NCBI GenBank assembly: GCA_022432975.1
Contig: CM039516.1
Location: 34,931,157-34,995,156, forward strand
DNA from: Begonia masoniana
Lineage: Eukaryota > Streptophyta > Magnoliopsida > Cucurbitales > Begoniaceae
Direction of reading: 5' to 3'
Length of the DNA: 64,000 bases
Positions 1 to 8,518 of the stretch are shown here, in pieces. Numbering within the stretch: position 1 is the first letter of the stretch; each line of letters begins with the position of its first letter. A program made the translations under genes and the position numbers. The notes under the pieces were generated by a model. That model was given only the letters and a program-made list of their open reading frames with translations. It had not been told where the DNA came from and did no database searches.

Positions 1-303
1 TAGAACTCGATCGCTGCTTGCTTCCTGTGGCGATTATAGTGTGTGGCGATCGATCTCTGTGAATTCATGGAGATCGATCGCCACTTCTCCTTCAATTCTC
101 TTCATGTATGGCTACCGATCTCAAGATTGTTTGGAGATCGGTAGCCACTTCTTCTTTATTCAACATTTTCAACATTTTCTTTCTGTTCCTATTTGTCTGC
201 ACACTCACGCAAATCTCGTCAAATTCTTCCAAATCACTTGAGTAAAACTTATCATTTCAAGTATTAAAGAATATAAATAAGTGCGTAAAATACACACTTA
301 TCA
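1..303 (-). mobile_element. Ath-0: edge of an Athila-type LTR, cut by the window start
   Basis: Read on the minus strand the segment begins TGATAAGTGTG at 303. This matches the start of the Ath-1 LTR at 54314, including the following AT-rich 'aagtataaataagtg' stretch and the GGCGAT-type inverted repeats. It abuts copia gag coding sequence at 304 with no PPT, so it is the first edge of a 5' LTR or a solo LTR inserted into Cop-1; the remainder lies outside the window. Perfect inverted repeats are visible at 43-56/71-84 and 108-120/136-148. The short plus-strand ORF here is not supported as a gene. Confidence 0.75.
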
Positions 304-548
304 GTGCTACTGTCATTCGCATAAACATTAAGCTTAGTCTGTTTGATCGTTCCCAAGCATTATAGAACGATTTTTGATCTGTGCTACTAGTTTCAGTTAT
401 AGCAGCTGGTTTCTCACTTACAAGTGCTAAATCAAGATCCAGAACACCAAGGTGAAACTGAACTTGTTCGCACCATTCAGAGAAATTTAGACCAGAAAAC
501 TTCACAACAGATGTGGCTTGCGAATGAAGAGCAACAGGAATAGATGCT
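304..548 (-). pseudogene. Copia Gag N-terminal part (Cop-1), truncated
   Basis: The minus-strand frame reads through the Gag start shared with Cop-3 and Cop-5, including GLNFSEWCEQVQFHLGVLDL and the NRLSLMF stretch, and is cut at the Ath-0 LTR. The exon begins after a TTTGCAG acceptor at about 548. In this copy an 18-bp tandem repeat lies directly upstream of the acceptor in place of ordinary intron sequence. The long minus-strand frame covering the repeat (FTVHAG units) is a by-product of the 18-bp period and is unlikely to be translated. Confidence 0.8.
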
Positions 549-550
549 GC

Positions 551-806
551 AAATCCGGCATGAACAGTAAATCCGGCATGAACAGTAAATCCGGCATGAA
601 CAGTAAATCCGGCATGAACAGAAAATCCGGCATAAACAGTAAAACCGGCATGAACAGTAAATCCGGCATGAACAGTAAAACCGGCATGAACAGTAAAACC
701 GGCATGAACAGTAAAACCGGCATGAACAGTAAATCCGGCAATGAACAGCAAATCCGGCAATGAACAGTAAATCCGGCATAAACATTAAAACCGGCAAATC
801 CGGCCA
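551..806. repeat. 18-bp minisatellite beside the Cop-1 gag splice acceptor
   Basis: About 14 near-identical copies of an 18-19 bp unit (plus strand 'aaatccggcatgaacagt') run from 551 to about 806. The last unit merges with the acceptor, read on the minus strand as GCCGGATTTGCAG. Units vary at 'aaatcc'/'aaaacc' and 'catgaa'/'caatgaa'. The other copies of this family in the window have no such array at this position. Confidence 0.95.
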
Positions 807-895
807 CATTGATTTTGATAGAAAACAATCATGCAACAAATAAACATACGATTTATTTTGACATCCATAACGGAAAAACAACAGTTCTATAACCT

Positions 896-907
896 GCTCT
901 GATACCA
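896..907 (-). other. Primer-binding site of Cop-1
   Basis: The minus strand reads TGGTATCAGAGC, the standard initiator-methionine tRNA complement of plant LTR retrotransposons, two bases inside the LTR edge (910). Confidence 0.85.
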
Positions 908-1445
908 CATGTACGTTAGTTTTCATTAATAGAGCAATAACAAAATTACAGAATCTTTGAAGCAATTGATTTTCACATGTTGATTTCGACATGATAGAAA
1001 TCATTTAGTACCGGAGTTCATGCTTTTGATTGATTACTTTTCTCTTATTTGCTTAACAGAGAAAACAACATATATAGAAACATCATATATTGATGTTTGC
1101 GTACTTAACAGGAAAGAAGACTTACTTTGATCCATGCTGAAGAAATAGTTTGCAGAAAGCTCTTAATCAGAATTTTTCTCTCCCGTTCCTTTACTTTCTT
1201 CTCTTCAGTGATAGTTTGATAGAGCAACTATCAATTGTTCATTCGGCAGAGAGAGAGAGAACCTACCTCCTCTTTAATACATTAGGTTTTAATTTCTATC
1301 AAATTAAAACAATAAATTAATATTGACCAATAGAATTGATACACGTTGAGCCATATCACATGCCAAATGAAGAAGTCTTCATAGAATACTTGTTGCAGAA
1401 AGCAACAATAAATGAAGACTTGTTGCAGAAGGCAACAATAAATGA

Positions 1446-1976
1446 ATGGGACACCCAACATCTTCCTCTCTGCATCATCCTTCCGTTTCTAATGCCTTAG
1501 TTGCCGCTTTTAAGCGTGCTCAAGTTCATCAATGGCGGGGGTCGAGCGAAAATCAGCAGCAGCCCATTTTATCTGTTAAGATTGAGTTGGAACAATTAGT
1601 TATTTCAATTATAGATGATCCGAGCGTTAGTAGAATGATGAAAGAAGCTGGTTTTTTGAGTACCCAGGTGAAAACTAATGTAGAAAAAGCTATTTCTTTT
1701 GAGATAAGTTCTCAGTCAATCCCTTCTTGCAAGTCTAAGGAAGTTACCCCTCTTGCTGTTCTTTCTAGTCCATCATCCATTATCACTCAGTTTGAAGAAA
1801 AAAAGACAGATCCGGTTAACAATGAAGATGTTAAGGTAGTAATAGAGAATTTAATTAACAAAAAGAGTAGAAGTCTTGTTTTTGTTGGGGAGCCTGTTTC
1901 TAGTGTAGAAAACGTGATTCAAGCAGCTATTGAGAAGGCAGAAGGCAGCGTTGAATTTATATGCTTGCTGTTCGGG
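1446..1976 (+). pseudogene. SMXL / Clp-N family gene fragment
   Basis: The translated frame opens with a GHPTSSSLHHPSVSNAL segment followed by KRAQVHQWRG, QQPILSVKIELEQLVISI, DDPSVSRMMKEAGF and, further on, EDVKVVIENLINKKSR and VFVGEP. These correspond in order to the N-terminal double Clp-N region and the start of the first P-loop-like domain of plant SMAX1-LIKE proteins (HSP101-related, nuclear regulators acting with D14/KAI2 F-box pathways or in phloem development). The family usually has roughly 800-1100 residues; here the first ~60 residues and everything after about residue 180 of the frame are missing. The ATG at 1446 falls in the flanking 30-bp duplication and is probably fortuitous. 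From about 1977 the same frame runs on to 2159 through what looks like a copia LTR. Family assignment is from recalled conserved blocks; subgroup is not assigned. Confidence 0.75.
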
Positions 1977-3320
1977 TGTGAGAAAACCAGAGAAGAAGAT
2001 GCAAGCAGAGGGAGAAAGAGGAAGAAGATGAAAGTAGACGTCTTAGAGAAAATGATTTCTACGTACGTACATTTTCCTAGAATGTCATCTCATATACAAG
2101 TAAAAGAAAAAGTAATGATGAAAAATGAAACCAGTAATTGTAATCTACCTAGATTCTAAATGAATAGTGAGAGAATGCTTTAATAGCCCCTCTCAAGATC
2201 AAGGGCCAGGACCGAAGATCTTGGAGACGAAAAAATTGAATGACGTCGATGGGAGAGGTTTGGTGAGGGCATCAGCAAATTGGCTTGCGGAAGGGGTGAA
2301 CTTGACGGAGAGCTTCTTTTGGAGAACATGTTCCCGGACGAAGTGGCAGTCAATTTCCACATGTTTAGACTTTGAGTGCAATACCGGATTTGCTGCAAGA
2401 TAAGTTGCACTCAAGTTGTCACAGAGAATGAGGGGCACCTTGGTAGAGGAGAGGCCTAGTTCCTTTAAAAGTGAGTGGAGCTAGAGGACCTCGGCGGCGC
2501 CGTTAGCGACACTGCGATACTCTGATTCAGTGCTGGAGCGGGAGACGACCTTCTGTTTGGTTGAAAACCAAGATACAAGATTCGTGCCTAGAAAGACACA
2601 GAAGCCACTAGTACTCTTTCGATCATCGGGGCAAGAGGCCCAATCGGCGTCTGTATAGCATATCAAATCACATGAAGTGGATGGTGTAAAGGATATACCG
2701 AGAGAAGGAGTACTGTGAAGGTAGCGTAGGATTCTCTTGACGGCTTGCCAGTGGAAGTCAGAGGGTGCATGCATGAACTGAGACACTTTGTTGACTGCAA
2801 ATGCTATATCGGGTCTTGTAAGACAACAGTACTGGCGGCCGCCAACAATGCTACAGTACAGAAAACCATCAGGTAATGGTGTCCCTGAGTGGATGGATAA
2901 CACTGGCCCAGCCACCATAGGAGTTGGAACCGGTTTACAAGAAGCCTTGTTTGCCCTGTGAAGAAGCTCAGAAATATATCGAGTTTGGGAGAGATGCATA
3001 CCAGTAGGCTGTTGAGTGACGGAAATGCTTAGAAAGTATGACAAGGGTCTGATATCTCGAACTTGAAACTGAGAATGTAAGTACGTCACAAGCTGGTCTA
3101 ACAAGGTAGCAGAATCACTTGTAATAATAATGTCGTCGACATATACCAATATGATAATGATGGAGGAAGGCATACGCCGTATGAAGAGGGATGAGTCGGA
3201 CCTTGATGCTGAGAAGCCCCAATTAATTAAGGCTGTGTGCAGTTTAGTATACCATGCTCTCGGGGATTGCTTGAGACCATATAGAACTTTGTGTAGAAAA
3301 CAGACATCCGATGGAGAGGA
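1977..3320 (-). mobile_element. Ale-1: 3' part of an Ale-type Ty1/copia element
   Basis: The minus-strand order is RT C-terminal part and RNase H (3320 to about 2199), a polypurine tract (complement of 2187-2197), then a short LTR of about 210 bp (about 1977-2186). Short LTRs fit the Ale lineage. The LTR starts TA rather than TG on the minus strand, so its outer bases are degraded. The element is cut upstream at 3320 by Tek-1. A second fragment of the same family is Ale-2 at 50934-51687. Confidence 0.75.
2199..3320 (-). pseudogene. Copia reverse transcriptase C-terminus and RNase H (Ale-1)
   Basis: The frame shows VLYGLKQSPRAWYTKLHTAL and LVYVDDIIITS (YVDD catalytic motif) of the copia RT. 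The RNase H follows with [40 protein letters not shown] and, after a stop, LILCDNLSATYLAANPVLHS and DALTKPLP. A TAG at about 2479 replaces an expected tryptophan codon; otherwise the frame is unbroken to the stop near 2199. The N-terminal RT, integrase, protease and gag are absent because Tek-1 begins at 3321 and no copia coding sequence resumes to its right. Confidence 0.88.
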
Positions 3321-5627
3321 TGTAACACCCGATTCTATCGAACCAGCTCTTTTATTATTAATGGTATACACTTTATTAGTCAATAATTTAAGTAGGGTTA
3401 TTGAATTATTAGACTAGACAAGGGCATTAGAGTAAATTACATTTTTAAAAGTGGATAACGTATTTAAGGAAAGAGGGATTGAGTTTAATGCACTGTAGCC
3501 GCCACCATTTCATACCTTTCTCTTCGGGTTTTCAGCTCAAGCAGTCGAGCTCTCTAGGCGATTTTCCTCGCCCAATTCTCCTTCGACTTAGGTAAGTTTT
3601 CCTCATTTCTCTTATGATATAGTGGTTAAATACCTGAAGGAGTACAATGTGAGGATTTTGAGGATGCTGAGATTGAGCGTAGATTCGGGTTTTAGTGATA
3701 AAGGGGGAATGCTCGGGTAGTAGAGTTTCTAACTGGATTCCTCGAACCACTGTTTGATTCTTGGTGAGGTTTAGTGAAGTTTTGATTTATATTCTGTTAT
3801 GAACTTAGGTGAGCAGATTTCCGAAGTAGCTAGCGACCAGACAATTTCCAGAAGCCAGGTAAGTAAAGTATGCATGTGCCTTCGGGCCTACATCACAAAA
3901 CAGTAGGGTTATGTATCTTGTGAATGATTTTGTATGTCATGCATCATGTTTTTTTAAAAAGATTACGAAAATGAATTTCCATGTAAGGATGGTAAGGCAT
4001 GAACTGAATGTAACAGATAAACTATTAAGGGAACTAATTCACCCCTTAACTTATGAAGGGATTTATAACATTGGGAGGATTGATCTCACTCCCAAGGGAA
4101 CAGAGGGATCAGATCAGCTATTAAGGGAATTCATCTGCCCCTTAATCGAGTAGATGATGTATAACATTGAGAAAATTGATCCACTTTCCAAGGGAACCGA
4201 GGGATCAGATCAGCTTATGAATGAACGTGAATGCAACTGAGATGAGAAAGTAGAAATTGCATGTTTAGAAATTTATGTTTCAGCATTTCATTTCATTACT
4301 GCTTTACTTACTTAGCATTAGGCTAATAGATGAGATTTGTGATGTAGGTGTTGAGGATACCGCAGGTGAATTCTCTGAGTTGGTTGAGGACTAGGCAGAT
4401 TGGAGGGGTGCAATAAGGCATCGATTTGGCATCTGATGGGGCGGTTTAACTAGAGATGTTAAACGAGCGAGCTGCTCGCCAGCTCGCTCGCTCGACTCGT
4501 TACTGTAGCGGGCCGAGCTTGGCTCGGCTCGCTACAGTAACGAGCGAGTTTGGCTCGAGTCACACAGGCGAGTCGAGCCGAGCTTGGAAATCTCAGCTCG
4601 CGAGCCCGTAAATGACCGGGCTCGACGAGCCTGCTCGCGAGCCAGCTCGCGAGCTGGCTCGTCAACGGAAGCCCAGCTCGGGTCCTGCGGTGAACACTGA
4701 ACCCTCTCCGACGCGGCGACGCCTGACCATCGATAATCTCCCACTCTTCGATATCTCGGTCAATCACTCAATCCCAATCTGATGCTCAGGTCGGGGCACT
4801 CTCCGCCTGCCGCCTGCCGAGCACAAGATCGATAAAATTTTTGGCGAACAAGTTGACGTCCCGGCGATTGCGAACGAGATCGATGAACCCAAGACTTAAA
4901 TTAAAACTTATCGTTCTCGTCGCCACCTGATAGTGCGGCGATGGTTCACCCCAAAGAAGGCTATCAATCGCTCTGTAAGGATGAAAATTTGTCCAGTACA
5001 AGGGCGATTGATCGCCCAAAATCCAGTGCATGGGGCGATGAATCGCCCCAGAGTCTGGACATTATTATGCATATATGGAAAAGTTTTATTTACGTTATGT
5101 TAATTCAGTAAATTATTATTGTTTGTAGGGTCAATGGTTTTGCTGCAATGACTCTTAGCAGGAGGTGTTGTCAGAAAAAAGGTTATGTTCTTTTCTTTGT
5201 AACCGTGAATAGTGCAAGAGAAATTAAAAAATAAATAAATAAATATATATATATATATATAAATTTTATGGTCTAATAGCCTATTGATCGCCCCAAAAAG
5301 GGGCTATCAATCGGCTGGAACTGTTCACGTGAACAGTGAGTTACTGTTCACGTGAATAGTGCCAGTGAATTAAAAAAAAAAGAAAGAAAAATATATATAG
5401 TTAATTTATATAATTGAATTGTTTTAATTAAATAGTTTTCAAATATGATTTCAATGATTTTAAAAGTTTTAAATTTCTTGAACGATTTAACGTTTTCGAT
5501 TCTGTTTTCGATAGAAATCCCGCTTTGATGTTATGAAATTTATTTTAAAAAAAAAATTATTATACGGTAAAATTATGATACGGTTAAGGGTCGTCACAAT
5601 TTATGGTATCATCATCTAGTTGAGTGC

Positions 5628-5975
5628 TTGCTTCCAAAGATGGCATCTTTGGTGCATGAAAAATCTAAGGGTGGACAATATTCACAGAAGAAGCTGGATA
5701 TCTTGTCTAAGGTTGAAAAACTCCCTTTCAACCCTCAAATGAATTTTGATATAGTTGGGAGCTGTAGTCCCAGAACATCTACACCCACTGTCAATGGAAT
5801 GATTGTTGTTTCTACACATAAGAGCACCTCCAGATCTATTTTTGTTGCTTGTCAGAGTTGCTTTGACAAGCAACAGAGCAATAATGGTTGCAATAAATTG
5901 GAGGCAGAACCAAAAAGCATAGGCATTATTTTAAAAAATACAGGGCGATCAATCGCCCCATCACCAGGTGATTGA
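5628..5975 (+). CDS. Unassigned 115-residue ORF inside hAT-1
   Basis: I do not recognise this ORF. The frame is lysine- and serine-rich at the start (MLPKMASLVHEKSKGG), has a mid-part VEKLPFNPQMNFDIVGSCSP and a cysteine cluster CQSCFDKQQSNNGCNK. Just upstream, at about 5590-5612, 'cgtcacaatttatggtatcatc' resembles an LTR end plus a degenerate initiator-Met primer site, so part of the hAT interior may derive from a retroelement or other captured DNA. The last ~15 residues run into the GGGCGATCAATCGCCCC palindromes. It could equally be a chance ORF. Confidence 0.3.
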   Translation: MLPKMASLVHEKSKGGQYSQKKLDILSKVEKLPFNPQMNFDIVGSCSPRTSTPTVNGMIVVSTHKSTSRSIFVACQSCFDKQQSNNGCNKLEAEPKSIGIILKNTGRSIAPSPGD

Positions 5976-6519
5976 TCGCCCATCAATTTCTTCAAGGGCG
6001 ATCAATCGCCCCTTCATCAGGCGATTGATCGCCCGTAGGGGTCAACAGTTTGAAACCTTTTCCTACAGACTTTGGTCGACACCTCACTAACTGGTCGACA
6101 CCTCCGCTTGCCAAAACACTTAACCTATCATTTACAAAAAAAAACAATAAACACATTGGAGTGCAAGGTTGATTCTCAAATTATAATATTTTTACTTAAT
6201 TTAATTTAATGATATTATGATTATATATATGTAAAAAAAAATTAATATTAAAATTAATATAAAATTATTTTATAAGCAACGAACTAGGGTTGCTATCATT
6301 AGAGTGCAAGGTTGCTTGAGGTTGCTTGAAGTTGTTTAGGAGATAAGGTGGAAGAAAGAAAATGTAATTTATTTAAATAATAATATAAATATTATTAATT
6401 TATTTGATAGCAACTCTAACAGGTTGCTACCGTTGGAGTTGCTCTAACTGCTCTACTACATATAATTAAGAGGAGTATATCTCTTTATTAATAAAATTTC
6501 TAATAATTTACAAGCTTCT

Positions 6520-6720
6520 TCTTTATTTTCTATGGATCAAATAACACATAGAATTATTAGTTTATATTCTTCTTATGAATCTAAATATTCTAATATTAGT
6601 CATTCACGTGTTTTTTCACATGTTAACTCAAGTAGTGGTGGTGAAAATATTGTATGTTCACAATTTGGTATTCATGAAAGATCAGATTTTGAATGAGAAC
6701 AAGTAGACCATTTTCCTTTC
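6520..6720 (+). pseudogene. Possible hAT transposase remnant
   Basis: A broken plus-strand frame contains MDQITHRIISLYSSYESKYS followed by a serine-rich stretch and a short acidic region. Its character resembles the linker between the catalytic part and the C-terminal dimerisation domain of plant RICESLEEPER-like hAT transposases. The similarity is one of composition and pattern only, with stop codons soon after. Confidence 0.25.
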
Positions 6721-8367
6721 AAACTTTGAATGCTTGATCGGTTTTTTTACAATCATTCTTCAATCAAAGGTTAGTCCTCAAATTGATTTATAATTTGGGT
6801 GGAGATTGAAACTCTAATTGTTGTCAAGTCCGTGGTTGCTCGGTGACTCTTATTCCTTACCTTTTCTAAGACCTTAGAGAGATAATAAGAGTGGAGCCAA
6901 CCAAGCCTTGTACCATTGTAAGTTTCTTAGAAAAATTATATTCACCCCAAATTACAAATTTCACTTTACCCTATTTTATATATATTTGTTTTCTTCTATT
7001 TTTTATAATTAAATGTCATTTTTGTATTAATTTTTTATAATTAAATGTCATTTTTGTATTAATTAAAAATTTTCATTATTTACATTTTATACGACTAAGT
7101 ATTATATTTCTTCATTAATATAATAAATATTTATTATAATTTTAATAAATAAAAGATTAATGAAATATATAATATATTATATAAAATAATTTTATTTATG
7201 TAAGTTCGGCTCGTTAAGCTCGGCTCGTTACGCTCGTTGGGCCGGCTCGGCTCGGCTCGTTAGGCTCGTGGCTCGCGAGCCGGCTCGAGTTGGAAATTTT
7301 TAGGGTCGGCTCGTTAGGCTCGGCTCGTTTGGCTCGACAGGCTCGTTAGGCTCGGCTCGTTTGGCTCGACAGACTCGATGAGCTGGGTCCGTCTCAGCTC
7401 GGCTCGGCTCGACTCGCTCGTTTAACATCTCTAGGTTTAACTGGTGTCAGTGGTTGTGAAGGTTTAGTGGACAATGATTTCAATTTGAGTATGTTAAACT
7501 TTCTGATGATAGAAATTGCTTTAATGTTTTCAAAAAGTACTTTGAGACTTTTCTGATAATAGTATTCCGTTAGTTATAACACTGGATTATACTGGACTTG
7601 AGTAATGCAATGATTTGAATTGTTTTTGAATGGTTGTGGTGAAATAAGTAAATTCTTTTCTGTACTTAGAGTTGTGCTTGCATAGCAAGAAATTGATATG
7701 TCGCTCTGTTTTCTATCGGAAGATGTCTTCAGAAAAGCCATCGGATGATGTAGGTTTAATTCTATCGGAAGATGTTTTCAGAAAAGCCATCGGATGATGT
7801 AGGTTTAATTCTATTGGAAGATGTCTTCAGAAAAGCCATCGGATGATGTAGGTTTAATTCTATCGGAAGATGTAGATTTTGCACTACCGGTATGAGTGAG
7901 TATTATACTTTGTCGTTTTACGATCGGTTGATGTTGGGTAATTGATTTATCCGGCTGATGTCATCGGTAGATGCTGTCCACCGAGAGATTTTTTTTGTTT
8001 TCCAACTCTTCTGGTCCACGTCATCGGCAGAAGCCTTCTATTTGCTGTTTCTGCTTCTTCCGTTGATTTTATCCATCGGCAGATGCGTTTGACTTCTGCG
8101 ACTTCCCAAGTATTTCACGATTTAAACCTCTATTTCTTTTTAGCCGTTTATCTCTTACGTTTCAAACAATGTTCATAGTTTTGTTTAATTCTATTGTTGC
8201 CCAAAAGATTTCCGCTGCAAGTTTTAAATGTTTTGAGATTTTAGCTTATGTCAAATGTTGAATGTTGAGCAAAGTTTTTTTAAAAAAAAAATATAGTTGA
8301 GATTTCTTAGTCATGTACGAACTTTTGTGTAACGAACCGGGTTCAGATAACTCGGGGCATTACAGTA

Positions 8368-8380
8368 TGGTATCAGAGAC
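8368..8380 (+). other. Primer-binding site of Tek-1
   Basis: TGGTATCAGAGAC lies three bases after the 5' LTR end (8364). It matches the initiator-Met tRNA complement with one inserted A. Confidence 0.8.
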
Positions 8381-8518
8381 ATTCAGTTAAACCGTTCAAA
8401 AGATTACTCATCATTGCCAATCGTTGCATGGAAGTACTCCAACAACTGTAAGTGTTTATCTTAACCTTAGCTATTAGATATTTAAGAGTGTAATTAACTT
8501 TGTATAGGAATATAGCAA

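Larger units (their letters stand above)
304..1437 (-). mobile_element. Cop-1: 5' part of a minus-strand Ty1/copia element (LTR, PBS, leader, start of gag)
   Basis: Running from right to left: an LTR (about 910-1437), a primer-binding site at 896-907 (complement of TGGTATCAGAGC, initiator-Met type), a leader, then gag. The LTR carries the exon-1 ATG at 1135 followed by a GTAAGT donor, as in Cop-3 and Cop-5. The element is truncated in gag at 304 by the Ath-0 LTR. The right LTR edge is uncertain (1407 or 1437) because a 30-bp unit is duplicated in tandem at 1388-1417 and 1418-1447. The rest of the element would lie left of the window. Confidence 0.8.
4451..7433. mobile_element. hAT-1: hAT-type DNA transposon inside the Tek-1 LTR
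   Basis: The ends are TAGAGATGTTAAACGAGCGAG and its inverse GCTCGTTTAACATCTCTA. An 8-bp duplication GGTTTAAC lies at 4443-4450 and 7434-7441. The matching uninterrupted site is visible in the 3' LTR ('gcggtttaactggtgtcag' near 14143), so insertion and target duplication can be read directly. Subterminal regions (4459-4700, 7200-7430) are packed with short GGCTCG/GAGCTCGC repeats, typical of hAT ends. No intact transposase is present. Inside are an unassigned ORF at 5628-5975, several GGGCGATCAATCGCCC-like palindromes, and a possible transposase remnant near 6520-6720. Confidence 0.9.
3321..8364 (+). repeat. 5' LTR of Tek-1, split by hAT-1
   Basis: It aligns by eye with 13029-15079 over its whole length except for the 2983-bp insertion at 4451-7433. 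Near its 3' end, three copies of a ~52-bp unit ('tcggaagatgtcttcag...') lie at about 7713-7870 and correspond to 14430-14585 in the 3' LTR. The short ORFs within the LTR (for example 7942-8178, repeated at 14657-14893) appear only because both LTRs carry the same sequence. No gene is supported. Confidence 0.92.

Noticed and set aside
257..828. Several overlapping repeat-protein ORFs
   Set aside because: An 18-bp repeat is open in several frames by periodicity; only the copia Gag part after the acceptor is meaningful.
4459..4767. Arginine/serine-rich ORFs in the hAT-1 end
   Set aside because: They come from GAGCTCGC subterminal repeats of the transposon.
7942..8178. A 78-residue ORF found again at 14657-14893
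   Set aside because: Both copies lie in the two LTRs of Tek-1; repetition reflects LTR identity, not gene conservation.
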